From positions 323,251 through 387,250 of the forward strand of contig NW_006768837.1 of NCBI RefSeq assembly GCF_000204055.1: a DNA stretch of 64,000 bases, in the 5' to 3' direction. The DNA is from Melampsora larici-populina 98AG31 (lineage: Eukaryota; Basidiomycota; Pucciniomycetes; Pucciniales; Melampsoraceae). A model generated the notes under the pieces. The model saw only the letters and a list, made by a program, of their open reading frames with translations. It ran no database searches and was not told the DNA's origin. Made by a program: the position numbers and the translations under genes. Of the stretch, positions 24,172 to 35,635 are shown in pieces. Each line of letters begins with the position of its first letter. Position 1 is the stretch's first letter.

Positions 24172-27100
24172 ATGTCAAAAATCATGATGCACAAAATATT
24201 TTGGTCATTACCTTTATTAGCAACATTAACCTCAGCATTACAACCCAAGCCTAACCCATCAGGACCCATACAAAACTTTGCAGAAGGGAATATATGGCTC
24301 GATGACAGTTTCAATCAAGTAGAGAATCTGTATCATTTTGATACACCATGCACTCAAGATATCTCAAATTTTCATGACATAAACCAGGAAAAAGGACAGA
24401 AACACATGCTTTATGATGCAATTGAACCTTGGAAATCACTATCTGATTATGAAAATCAAGCTCTTTCTCATCTTGAAGGAGGACCCCAAGATAGAATCTT
24501 ATATGATGTTTTTGATGCATACTGGAATACTTATGGTCAGCTAGAAATGATCTTGCAACCTGATCAGCAGACATCTCATAGACCAGAAACTCATATGGAA
24601 AAAGAGACAACTGTTGATCAAAGCCAAGAGTTGCACTATAGATCTGCAAAATCTAGCATTGACTTTGACACCTTGAGGCATCCAACCCAAGATAATTTTC
24701 ATCCCCATAAAAGGATGAAAGATACATGCACTACCACACATGACAATCACAATACTCCAACACCAGGGATCGGAGGATTTACATCCATAGGTACTTCTGA
24801 GAATGTTCCCTCAATATCAACCAAGTCAAGTACACCAGGTGATCTGATTCATGATAATACAAAGATGGTCAAGAAGAGTCAATTTTTCCAGGACAGCAAG
24901 GGTATCCCTACCAATGAAGACATGTACCTCTATACCTTGTTGAATGAGTTTTCTGGAAACCTTGATCCCTATCAAAACCTTTATGACAGTGATTCAAACC
25001 GTCTACATGGAAATGAGGGGTCTTTTGAAAGGCAATCTCAAGGTTCATCCTCAAGACAATCAGATCCAATTGCTCATTTGATTCAAGACCCTTCAGAAAC
25101 ATATAATCAACACCAAATTGTCCAGGAAAGCCATAGGGTACATCATAATCTTCCATCTTTAGACATGGACCTCTATGAACATATCCATGCAGCGCCCTCA
25201 AACCTCCATTCCCATGAAGGGAACAAGAGCACATGGCCCATCAAGACATACCACAACCAAAACAACTTTCCAGTAACTAGAGCTGAGGTCTCTGTAAGCA
25301 TGAACACTGCTCACCAACCTCCTTATTCTGTTTCAAGTTCTTTCCAAGAGTCAATTTCAAAGGCATCAGATAAAGTACTTTGTTCCATGCAAAATCATTC
25401 AAATGTGGTAAATCATGGTGTTAGTCCAGAATCTGTGATCAAAACTCACAACAAGTGTCCTGAGAATCCAGAATGGTATGGTTATGATCAAGGTAATCTC
25501 ATGGAAATTCCTCCAAACATTGTAGATCATGCACTTACTCCAGAATTTATTATGGGAAGCCACAACATGGATTCTGGAAATTCAAACTGGGATCCTTCCA
25601 ATGATCTACCTGGAGTTGATATGAGTATGTTACAGCATGGAACAACAAAAGTCAAAATGAGATCAGATCATAGGATACCTGCAATAGACTCTACAAATAT
25701 TGAATTGCAATGGAACACTCCTCAACAAGCATCCAGTGTGCAGGATAAAGGAACTAGAACAGTTTCTTATGAAACAGGAAACTCACCACCTAGCACAAGC
25801 TACAATTCCCAGGGATTGGTAGGACTTGAAAAGACAGATCAGATTGAAACAAACAAGAACCTTGGGCATTCAGGCTGTGTAGACAGATTCCCCCTTGTAC
25901 CAAAATCAAAAAAGTATAGCTCTTTGAATGTCCCGTGTTGCAAATTGATTCCAAAGCTACAGCAAATTGGTGGATTTTTAGTAAATAACTCACCAGGTTT
26001 GTGTTATGAAACCACAATTTGGTTTGACAAGCTAGAGAAGGATATGATTGAAAATAATAATCAAGAGGCATCAACCATGACTTTGATTGATAGAGCCATC
26101 AAATCTGCACATTTGAGGATCACCATGTGCTTTTTAGGTCTTATTGGGATCTTTGCAAATGAAGGTGGTGATAAATCATCTTTAGAAATTGTTTTGAAAC
26201 AAGGTTGGGATTTAATAAAAGGACACTTTGAGGATTGGAGGAAGTTGAATATAATTGACAAGAATGGAAATGTGATTGTACACCATGATAGTGTGAAATG
26301 TCCATATAAGGCAAAACTTACAAGACAAAGTAACTTGCATCACCCACTCTTCTGGTTCCATGACTTGAGTAAGCTTACTCAACCTCAAAGATTACCAGTT
26401 GATCTAATTTACTATCTCAAATCAACATGGAATATGGAAATACCAAACTCAATGATTGGTGTACATAACATAGCAGTGTACCATTTAGAAATCCAAAATT
26501 TCCATGATGTTTATATAAACCATAGTCATGGTGGGTTTTATGGAAGAGGAGAAATAAGAAATATTGCATTTAAAGGAGTGAAATTGTCTGGAAAATATAT
26601 AGTGCCTGAAAATGAGAATTTTTCAACATGGTATACAGTCTGCAAGAAACTGGCTGAAATTGCACAGTTTCATTCATCTGTAGGATTTGATCTGTGTCAA
26701 GAGGTTCACAGTTTCTTTGTATCATTGATTGAGCACCTATTGAACACTTACAAGGGATTACATCAGTGTGATATATCATCTGCTGGAAAGACTCGCGGGG
26801 AAAAAATCAAGGATTCATCTATCTGTAATCCCCATGATAAAAATGTTCAAAGAATTGTCCAATCTATCAGTATGGCTGAGTACAGAGTGACTGTGGGTTT
26901 TATAGGACTGGTGAGAGTACTTTACCAGAAAGAAGTCCAAGCTGATACACTCAGCTTATTACTCAAGAGTGCATGGGATTTCCTAAAAGGAATATTTTCA
27001 AAATGGAGAGACATTAAATCTTATAACAATACTTTGGTATTTGATGACAAGAGAATCACACGGAACAAGTGGAAACTAGATTATTCAGATCCTCATGAAT

Positions 27101-27291
27101 TATTCAATGCATTATGGCAACATGAAGATTACCTAAGGAATCCTATACCACTTTATTGTTTAAAAAGTCTTGTGAACGTTTGGAACAAAGATCTAAAATC
27201 ACTACAAAAGCTAAATCCAAATTCTTTCAATTTTGTCATCAAGGTCCTATCTGCTAAGACACCATTAGATTACAAACAATTGATTAGGTGA
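24172..27291 (+). CDS. Large secreted protein with a duplicated C-terminal domain (family unknown)
   Basis: The single exon encodes 1039 residues from the ATG at 24172; the frame extends 12 bases upstream without another ATG. The first 23 residues form a classical signal peptide (KIFWSLPLLATLTSA, likely cleaved after TSA). The next 550 or so are low-complexity, rich in Asn, Gln, Ser, His and Asp, with a degenerate repeat of about 36 residues around 25411-25620. The C-terminal 450 residues are ordered and contain two copies of one domain of roughly 180 residues, about 589-755 and 823-1020. Shared features are a KL..I..F....G..LC.E...F..L segment, then LRITMCFLGL versus YRVTVGFIGL, then GWDLIKGHFEDWR versus AWDFLKGIFSKWR, then a YxLKSxWN-like end. 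I recognise no named domain. The signal peptide and lineage make it a candidate secreted virulence-related protein. A paralogue lies 7 kb downstream. Confidence 0.85.
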   Translation: MSKIMMHKIFWSLPLLATLTSALQPKPNPSGPIQNFAEGNIWLDDSFNQVENLYHFDTPCTQDISNFHDINQEKGQKHMLYDAIEPWKSLSDYENQALSHLEGGPQDRILYDVFDAYWNTYGQLEMILQPDQQTSHRPETHMEKETTVDQSQELHYRSAKSSIDFDTLRHPTQDNFHPHKRMKDTCTTTHDNHNTPTPGIGGFTSIGTSENVPSISTKSSTPGDLIHDNTKMVKKSQFFQDSKGIPTNEDMYLYTLLNEFSGNLDPYQNLYDSDSNRLHGNEGSFERQSQGSSSRQSDPIAHLIQDPSETYNQHQIVQESHRVHHNLPSLDMDLYEHIHAAPSNLHSHEGNKSTWPIKTYHNQNNFPVTRAEVSVSMNTAHQPPYSVSSSFQESISKASDKVLCSMQNHSNVVNHGVSPESVIKTHNKCPENPEWYGYDQGNLMEIPPNIVDHALTPEFIMGSHNMDSGNSNWDPSNDLPGVDMSMLQHGTTKVKMRSDHRIPAIDSTNIELQWNTPQQASSVQDKGTRTVSYETGNSPPSTSYNSQGLVGLEKTDQIETNKNLGHSGCVDRFPLVPKSKKYSSLNVPCCKLIPKLQQIGGFLVNNSPGLCYETTIWFDKLEKDMIENNNQEASTMTLIDRAIKSAHLRITMCFLGLIGIFANEGGDKSSLEIVLKQGWDLIKGHFEDWRKLNIIDKNGNVIVHHDSVKCPYKAKLTRQSNLHHPLFWFHDLSKLTQPQRLPVDLIYYLKSTWNMEIPNSMIGVHNIAVYHLEIQNFHDVYINHSHGGFYGRGEIRNIAFKGVKLSGKYIVPENENFSTWYTVCKKLAEIAQFHSSVGFDLCQEVHSFFVSLIEHLLNTYKGLHQCDISSAGKTRGEKIKDSSICNPHDKNVQRIVQSISMAEYRVTVGFIGLVRVLYQKEVQADTLSLLLKSAWDFLKGIFSKWRDIKSYNNTLVFDDKRITRNKWKLDYSDPHELFNALWQHEDYLRNPIPLYCLKSLVNVWNKDLKSLQKLNPNSFNFVIKVLSAKTPLDYKQLIR

Positions 27292-27659
27292 ATTGCTTGT
27301 GTGTTGTTTTGTTCTTCTGGATATCATTTTTATCTTATACAATCAAGTAAAGTGGTAACCATAACCTCATCTGACAAGAATTGATGTGGATATCAAGCCT
27401 GGCTCACAGCGCTGCCATCCTCAAAATCAGAAGTGTGTTAACTGCTACAGGTGCCCATAGGAATGACAGCACCTGTGTACACCACAAAACCATCAGAAGT
27501 GTTTTACCCCCAAGTTTTGGACCTGTTTGTTCACCCAATTTCCTTTTCTGAGAGGTTGTGTTGATAAAATGCACCTATATCACGTGGTTTAATGAGCAAA
27601 TGCACCTAAACCTTGTGGTTTAAAGCAGTTTTTTGTAATTGGTTTGCAGACTTTCCTTT

Positions 27660-28100
27660 TCTCAAACCATTATTTTGAGAGTACATACATTTTATTACTC
27701 ATTCCTAATGTTCAGTGACATTCCCATCAAGTATGTATATAATGTGTAATACGGTGGCCAAGGACAGACAAATGTGCCATAACCTCAAAATGCAAAAAAC
27801 ATGTGTGAAACTCCCCTGAAATCCCCATTGAGCATATCCCGAGCCTTGGTCTGTTGCGTGGATGCTGGGTGATCCTTTCAGTTGTTATCCATGGTACAGA
27901 TGTTACTGCTTCTGAGTTCTGAGCCAAATGCCAGCTGACTTGATCACTAATCCACCTTGCACTGATATTTTTCAATCCATAGCTACAATAAGTATGCCTT
28001 TTGGACCATTGTAAGCAAAAGGTATTCCCGTGCAATCTGGACACACATCAATCAATTATCCGTATTTCAAGCCATGCTTGTAGAATAGTTGAGATGTATT
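27660..28100. repeat. Inverted, truncated relative of the 11.77-12.50 kb repeat
   Basis: The terminal inverted repeat CGGTGGCCAAGGACAGACAA starts at 27752 after TA. Sequence on both sides of it matches the reverse complement of about 12500-11770. The 276-bp nested element of the other copy is absent here, leaving a single AACATCTGT. The second terminus is missing, so this copy is broken or was duplicated only in part. Confidence 0.65.
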
Positions 28101-29317
28101 AAGTCAAAAAAAGCTTTCCCAAGTTTTTATAATCACTTGTAAAACACAAGCAAGATTTTTTTACTTTTTTGCCTTGATCTTCCACCCAGTAATGAAGATA
28201 CTGCTGGTAAGAGGATGAAAGGAAAACCTTGCATCCAACATCAAGCCCACCTGTTTCCAAGGGGGAAACTATAAAGGTGAGCTCTTTGATCACCTGTTCT
28301 AAACTTAGCTGTTTACATTTCCACAAGATACAGAAAACTTATTGTGTTCTTGGAATTTTCATATAAACTTATGCTACAGCAGGAAACTTTTTCATGGTAA
28401 TAACAGTAAAAACCTCAAACTTGAGACCCCCTAATTTGAATCTTTTTCATAGTAAAAGACATAGAACACTCAAACTCAAAACCCCCTATTACAAACAAAT
28501 CAATCTAAAAAAGGCTTGGTGATAGGAACAAATCACCTTTTTCTGGGTAAAGTAGTAATAAGTCAAATCAAGAGATGAGTAGATCACATTATATAATCAC
28601 AGAAATAATCATAGTGGTACAATAAGCATCTAATGGTGGACTTCATAAGTGTGGAAAGTATTTGGATCATCATTTAACATGGTGGTTTGATATTTTTTAG
28701 TCATCTGTTGAAGGAAAAGAGGGCAAAGTTATTAATAATTATATTTCACAAGACTTTAAAAGTCACAGCAATTATATTTTAACATGATTAAATGTTTATA
28801 AAGCTTTGGATACAAAACTATGAATCATTTGAGGAAGTTATTATGAGTAATAATAGATGCTTATCATATATCAAATCACAGCTTTACCACATCTTCAGAT
28901 AACAAATGACTGATTCTAACACAGCATCATCAAGATTCTTATCAAGCAAAACTTAAGCATCATGAGACCAACTGAATATCTATTCTATAACATTCAATAC
29001 ACAGCACATATACACAGAAATTAATTGTAAGAAGACTTGGCAATATAAATTAATCATTGTTCCTTGGTAAAGTAGTAATTAATCTCTGCTTATTTTGAAA
29101 GTCATTTGCCATCTTGACTGGAAATCTGCGTGGCTCAGTTAGCTTGAGCATTGTTGCACTTACCTCCCATGTTGACATCTCCCAGCCATATTCTGCCATT
29201 CATCCTGCCTGCTGCTCAGTAAGCAAGAAGTCAATCATGGCTTCCTCATTATCATTGGTCCATCTTGCCTTCATCTTTGGGAGATTTGTCATTGTTGTCA
29301 GAGGGGATTATCCATTA

Positions 29318-29482
29318 GTGGTACACAAACATCTCAACCCAACCTAATATAACCCATGGCAACCAAATCAATTTTTGGATTTTTTGGCGCTAAAACCTCA
29401 AAATCAATTGGTTTGCCATGGGTTTTCTGGATGGTTTTTTTGGGTGGGTTTTTGAGGTCAGGTTGAGATGTTTGTGTCCCCC
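29318..29482. mobile_element. Fold-back MITE, 165 bp, TA duplication
   Basis: The inverted ends share ACACAAACATCTCAACC and longer imperfect pairing that includes an AACCCATGGCAAACCAAT-type segment. TA flanks both ends. No coding capacity. Confidence 0.6.
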
Positions 29483-30368
29483 TATTGTTCTTGAAGGCAC
29501 AACAAAGCATAACCAAACTAATAAGGTCCAATTTTTTCCAACATATTTTTTTTCTTGCTGTGTATTCAGAAGCTACTAGTTTCAGGTCTAGGGGAATAAC
29601 CCGGTCAACCTGCAAGATTAAACCAAGACAGAAATTAACCAAGCAGGTTGAAAAACTTGGATGGCTGAACTCAAGGTAGATGCCTCAAAGTTTGACCACA
29701 GTTTCTGTACCCACAGTTTCTGTACCAAACAACAAAACTTCAAGTGTAATCTCATGATGATGATCATCCTTGAAGCCAAAATGAACAATAACAAGGAAAT
29801 AATTGGTGATTCTTTGACAAACTGATTCTTCAGCAAAATATAGATAGTTGGTGTAAGCTTTTGTAATTTGAGGAAGGTGAGGAGTTGAAGATGAAGGATG
29901 AATATCTTCTGTAGTGCAGGATTTCTTTAGACTACAATAAACTTTGAAGTGTCAATCAAATCTTAGGTTTGAGATGGCAATAATTGATTGACAAATGTAT
30001 CAGATCCCAGATGTATAGACCTATTGTAGACTCTTCATGAAATTCAATAGTCAATGATTTCATTATTGTTATTGTGATCCAACATCATGTTTGTTATAGT
30101 CTTTTGTATACTCATAATAAAGCTGCACTCATAGGTTGATTCTCCTATCTCCTTTTTTCATATCTTGTTAAACCTCATCTGGTTTCTACCATCAATTGAC
30201 TGATCTGATGAACAATGCTGTTTATGGCATTGGCATCTCTGAGTACCAAAAAACTAGATTATACTGTTTCCAAGACAAAGAGATAGCTCTAAGATGGATT
30301 CATGATTGGACTCCCCGTGGGTTCTCAGCCTTCAGGGAGCTGTAGGGGCTACTCAATGCAGTTGACTA

Positions 30369-30561
30369 CACCGCCAACATAGACGTCTTGGGTTGCGGAA
30401 TCCGAGGCATCATCGGAGGTAAATCCTTGGACAGACTTTGTCCGAAGTAATCTTTTGCACTGAGAATTGCCTTGGATCAAAACCTTGGACAGCTTCTGTC
30501 CAACGTTTGGAATCCAATGATACCTCAGATTTTCCAATCCAAGGTAAGTATGTTGGCGGTG
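30369..30561. mobile_element. PIF/Harbinger-like MITE, 193 bp, CTA duplication
   Basis: The termini are CACCGCCAACATA and its inverse TATGTTGGCGGTG, flanked by CTA on both sides (30366-30368 and 30562-30564). Internal CCTTGGA/ACCTCAGAT segments match the MITE at 18496-18701 in reverse. It lies in the upstream region of copy B. A similar terminus-like CACTGCCAACATAGATG occurs alone at about 34506. Confidence 0.7.
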
Positions 30562-31213
30562 CTAGCGGTTACTCAATGGAATGATCTTGAATTTTGAATG
30601 AGACATGAATAGGATTTCAATGGAATGACAAAAGTTGAGTATATAAGTTTCTTTACATTTTCCCATTCAAGTTCAAGCTTTTCAACCAATCCTAATTGAT
30701 CTTGATCAATGGACTTCTAGAAGGTAAATGATCATTTGATAGCTTGATCTGTTTGTTGAGAAAAAACTCCAGACCAACTCACCACAAGCTCAATGCAATC
30801 AAAGTTGACACAAGCTCATCATCATTCACAGCCTTGTGGAGGCCATAATATGGAGATAATCTCTGTACTGATGAAACACTTCAGAGGCTCCAGAGGATGC
30901 ATATAATGTGAGGAGGAACTTTGTCAAGTCAGCTGAATCACATGTATGAGCTTTGAAAATTGAAACAAGCCAGATCTTCTCAGGTGACCAGAAGGGGTGA
31001 AAAGGAGTTTCAGTCAGGCTGCCCAACTGCAGAACTTGTTTCTGTTGACCAGTTTTTAAATCATCTTTCTTGCCTGGTCAAGAGCCCAAAGATCCAACTC
31101 AGGTGTGTACTAGGTGTGTGCTTAAACCAAACTGAATACTATGTACTTTCCACTGACTGAGTATGTGTGGCCCTTCATTTTACTCATGGTCAGTGGCATA
31201 AATGCCTTACCAG

Positions 31214-34200
31214 ATGTCAAAAATAATGATGCACAAAATATTCTGGTCATTACCCTTATTAGCAACATTAACCACAGCATTACAACCCAAGCCTAACCCA
31301 TCAGGACCCATACAAAACTTTTCAGAAGGGAATATATGGCTTGATGACAGTGTCAATCAAGTAGAGAATCTGTATCATTTTGATACACCATGCACTCAAG
31401 ATAACTTGAATGTTCATGACATAAACCAGGAAAAAGGAGAGGGACACATGCTTTATGATGCAATCGACCCTTGGAAATCACCATCTAATCATCAAAATGA
31501 ATTTCATTCTCATCTTGAAGGAGGACCTCAAGATGGAAGCTTTTATGATGTTTTGGATGCATACTGGAATACTTATGGTCAGCTAGAAACACTCTTGCAA
31601 CCTGATGAGCTGGCATCTCATGGACCAGAAACTCATATGGAAAATGAGAAAACTGCAGATCAAAGCCAAGAGCTGCACTATAGATCTCCAAATTCTAGCA
31701 TGGACTTTGATGCATTGGTGCATCCAACTCAAGATAATCTCTATCCACATAAAAGGATCAAAAGTGCATGCACTACCACCCATGACAATCACAATACTCC
31801 AACACCAGGGATGGAGGGATTTACATCCACAGGTACTCCATAGAATGTTCCCTCAACATCAACCAAGTCAAGTACACCAGGTGATCTGATTCATGATCAT
31901 ACAAAGATGGTCAAGAAGAGTCAATTTTTCCAGGACAGCAAGGATGTCCCTTCCAATGAAGATATGTACCTCTACACCTTGTTGAATGAGTTTTCTGGAA
32001 ACCTTGATCCCTATCAAAACCTTTATGACAGTCATTCAAACCGTCTACCTGGAAATGAGGGGTCTTTTGAAAGGCAATCTCAAGGTCCATCCTCAAGACA
32101 ATTAGATCCAATTGTTCATTTGATTCAAGACCCTTCAGAAACATATAATCAACACCAAATTGTCCAGGCAAGCCATAGGGTACATCATAATTTTCCATCT
32201 TTAGACATGGACCTCTATGAACATATCCATGCAGCGCCCTCAAACCTCCATTCCCATGAAGGGAACAAGAGCACATGGCCCATCAAGACATACCACAACC
32301 AAAACAACTTTCCAGTAACTAGACCTGAGGTCTCTGTAAGCATGAACACTGCTCACCAACCTCCTTATTCTGTTTCAAGTTCTTTCCAAGAGTCAATGTC
32401 AAAGGCATCAGACAAATCAGACAAAGTATCTAGTTCCATGCAAATTCATTCAAATGTGGCAAATCATGTTGTTAGTCCAGAATCTGTGATTGAACCTCAC
32501 AAAAAGTGTCCTCAGAATTCAGAATGGTATGGTTATGATCAAAGCAATCTCATGGGAATTCCTTCAAACATTGTGGATCATGTGCTAAGTCCCAAATTTA
32601 TGATGGAAATCCACAACATGAATCCTGCAAATTAAAACTGGGATGCTTCCAATGAACTACCTGGAGTTGAGCAGAGTATTTTACAGCATGAAAAAATGAA
32701 CATCCAAATGAGATCAGATCATAGGATACCTGAGATGGAATCCACAACTAGTTAATTGCAATGGACCACTCCTCAACAAGCATCCAGTGTGCAGGATAAA
32801 GGAACTAAAACAGTTTCCCTTGAAACAGGCAATTCACCACCAAGCACAAGCCACAGTCCTCAGAGATCTGTAGCACCCAGAAACATACACCAGATTAAAA
32901 ACAATGAGGATGTTGATCATTCAGGTTGTGTAGCTAGGTTCCCCCTAGTACCAAAATCCAAAAACAGTAAGTTTTCATCTGGCCCATGTAGCAAATTGCT
33001 TCCAAAGCTACAAAAAATTGGCGGATTCCTGGTAAATAACTCGCCAGGTTTGTGTTATGAAACCACATTTTGGTTTGAAAATCTAGAGAAAGATATGATT
33101 AAAAATAATAATCAGGGGGAACCAACATAGAAATTGATTGATAAAGCCATCAAATCTGCACATTTGAGAATAACAATGTGCTTTTTAGGTCTTGTTGGGA
33201 TCTTTGCAAATCAAGGTGGTGATAGATTATCTTTAGAAGTTGTTTTGAAACAAGGTTGGAATTTGATAAAACTGCACTTTGAGGATTGGAGAAAGCTGAA
33301 TATAATTGACAAGAATGGAAACTTGATTGTTCAGTCAAAGCAAAAGCTTTCAAGACAAAGCAACTTACATCACCCACTTTTCTGGTTCCATGACCTGAGT
33401 AAGCTTGCACAACCTCAAAGATTACCAGTTGATCTGGTGTACTATCTCAAAGCAAAATGGGATATGCAGATACCAACCTCAAAGATGGGTGTCAATAACT
33501 TGGCTGCATATCATTTAGAAATCCAATATTTCCATGATGTGTATATGAAACCTAGTCATGGTGGCTTTTATGGAAGAGGAGATATCAGAAATCTGGCATT
33601 TAGAGGAGTAAAATTGTTAGGAAAACACATAACACCTGAGACCAGAAACTTTTCAACATGGTATATAGTCTGCAAGAAACTGGCTGAGACTGCACAGTTT
33701 CATTCACCTATAGGATTTGATCTGTGTCATGAGGTTCACAGTTTTTTTGTGTCATTGATTGAACACCTATTGAACACTTACAAGGGATTATATCAATGTG
33801 ATATATCATCTGCAGGAAAGACTCAAGGGGAAAAAATAAAGGATTTATCTATCTGTAATCCCCATGATGAAAATTTTGGAAGAATTGTCCAATCTATCAG
33901 TTTGGCTGAGTACAGAGTGACTGTGGGTTTTATAGGACTGGTGAGAGTACTTTACCAGAAGAAGATCCAAGCTGATACACTCATCTTATTACTGAAGAGT
34001 GCATGGGATTTCTTGAAAGGAATATTTTCAAAATGGAAAGACCTCAAATCTTATAACAATACTTTGGTATATGATGGCAAGAAAATCACGCAGAATAAGT
34101 GGAAACTAGATTATTCAGATCCTCATGAATTATTCAATGCATTATGGCAACATGAAGATTACCTAAGAAATCCTATACCACTTTATTGTTTAAAAAGTCT

Positions 34201-34318
34201 TTTGAAGGCTTGGAACAAAGAGCTAGAGTTCCTACAAAAGTTACATCCAAATTCTTTCAATTTTGTCATCCAGGTCTTATCTGCCAAGACACCATTAGAT
34301 TACAAAAAATTGTTGTGA
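31214..34318 (+). pseudogene. Paralogue of the large secreted protein with four in-frame stops
   Basis: This is the copy B counterpart of the 1039-residue secreted protein, sharing signal peptide, low-complexity region and both C-terminal domain copies. Stops interrupt the frame at 31841-31843 (TAG), 32633-32635 (TAA), 32753-32755 (TAA) and 33128-33130 (TAG). All open segments are in one reading frame across 3.1 kb, and the length differences from copy A are multiples of three, including a three-codon gain near 32410 and a seven-codon loss near 33325. The stops replace GAG, TCA, GAA and a small multi-base change, so they are not C-to-T changes. Translation would end after about 209 residues, releasing a secreted N-terminal fragment without either C-terminal domain. 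An ATG also exists four codons upstream at 31202. Confidence 0.85.
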
Positions 34319-34455
34319 TGAATTGTTGTATTTTTGTTGTTTTCTTCTGGATATAATTTTGATTTTATCAAAAGAGCAAATCAGTAACCATAATCTTATC
34401 TGACAAGAATTGATGTGGATATAAATCCTGGCTTGCAGCACTGCCAACCTCAAAA

Positions 34456-35635
34456 TCGGCAGCATACAATGGCCACATAATAACTTTCAGGAGGGGGAAA
34501 GCTCACACTGCCAACATAGATGCCATTCAAACATGATGAGGTTACCCATTTACATTGTTCCAAGCTTGAAACTAAGCTTCCATGTCAGAGCTCAAAATGT
34601 GATTGAGGGGAACACTGGCTTGAAACATTTTTTTCTTCCAACTTGATGAATACTTCAATCTTATCCTATTTTGATCCAAACAGTGATCTTGTGACCTAAC
34701 AAATAACAATAGATTTGGAAGTTGCTTGTCATCTATCATAATTTACTCGATGAAATACATTACAAGGAAATTGTGAGCAATTGATCAAAAAAAATAAGAC
34801 CATGGTATTTCAATGTTTTAGATTGAAGATCCAAGACTTCATCAGCATAGGTGCACTCCAATCACTGCCCAATAAACACAACTGTTCAGACAGAACACAC
34901 ATTTTATAAGATTTGAAGCAGAAATCAAAGCTTCAGTTCAAAATACTGACACATATATCAGTAATGATAACAACAGAGATGAAAGACACCCCATAATTCT
35001 ATGCTAACCATACTTTTCTTAACTCCACAGGAAGCATATTGGAAAGTGACATGTTTTAGGCCATTGAATTTTGACAAGTAGAGTTTTGGAGGAGATATAT
35101 TAAGAGTGTGTTCACTTAAGCAGTTTCTGGTGAGAAATCACATTCTGCAAAATTTAAAGTGTCTATTTGGTGGTGCATGTTTCATTCTTGCATTAAAAAA
35201 ATTACAGAATGTGATTTCTGGTCAGAAGTTCCTTAAGTGAACGCACCCTAAGAGATCTACTGATCTTACATTTATTGCAAAAAGAAAATTGTGGAAAAGA
35301 AGAAATTATCACAATTCTAAAGGCAGCAAAAGGAAAACTTGAAACAAGAATCACGCAAAAAAACATTTCAATCTTCACTAAACTTTCTTTGACACTATAG
35401 GGAAAAGAATTACTTGTGTGTAGAGTGAGATCCTCTTTTGTAAAAGGTTAATTACGTTTTTCAGAACATTATTCATTTTGCATAAGTACAATGTAAACCT
35501 CGAAAGAGAGATGTATATAAAAAGGATATTCAACCAATCGTACTTCTACAACATCAATCATTCACAAAAGCCAAACATATCATAAACAAGCAAGCAAAAA
35601 AAATGACAAACCAACATTGAACTACTGATTGATTC
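34456..35635. other. Intergenic region with one MITE
   Basis: Apart from the MITE at 35104-35248 I see no gene or structured feature. The last part is the 3' flank of the CWH43 homologue. Confidence 0.45.
35104..35248. mobile_element. Tourist-like MITE, 145 bp, TAA duplication
   Basis: The ends are GAGTGTGTTCACTTAAG and, reversed, GGGTGCGTTCACTTAAG. TAA flanks both sides (35101-35103 and 35249-35251), the preference of PIF/Harbinger transposases. Internal inverted AGAAATCACATTCTG segments extend the fold-back. A truncated relative is at 19198-19397. Confidence 0.75.

Larger units (their letters stand above)
22891..27430 (+). repeat. Segmental duplication, copy A
   Basis: From about 22891 (CCATTGGCATCTCTGGG) to about 27430, promoter, gene and 3' flank match 30225-34455 in the same orientation. 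Similarity is close over the gene and the 280 bases before it, and lower further upstream. Copy A carries an extra insertion at 23310-23870; copy B carries a different one at 30369-30561. The unit is direct, with about 2.8 kb of spacer. Confidence 0.85.
27431..30224. other. Spacer between the two duplication units
   Basis: This holds a repeat copy (27660-28100) and a fold-back MITE (29318-29482). Open frames at 29114-29347 (+), 29334-29642 (-) and 29618-29836 (-) are short and featureless or overlap the MITE. No gene supported. Confidence 0.45.
30225..34455 (+). repeat. Segmental duplication, copy B
   Basis: This is the second unit, in the same orientation as 22891-27430. It contains a 193-bp MITE insertion at 30369-30561 that copy A lacks, and lacks the 560-bp element found in copy A. 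Matching sequence continues about 130 bases past the stop codon. Confidence 0.85.

Noticed and set aside
24908..25234. Antisense open frame inside secreted gene A, also present antisense in copy B
   Set aside because: Its conservation follows from the recent duplication of the sense gene; it has no independent start context or domain.
31841..33130. The four stops of copy B lying within introns
   Set aside because: The corresponding copy A sequence is uninterrupted coding and no paired GT/AG signals bracket the stops.
31214..34318. Repeat-induced point mutation as the cause of the stops
   Set aside because: The changes at the stops are G-to-T, C-to-A or multi-base, not C-to-T.
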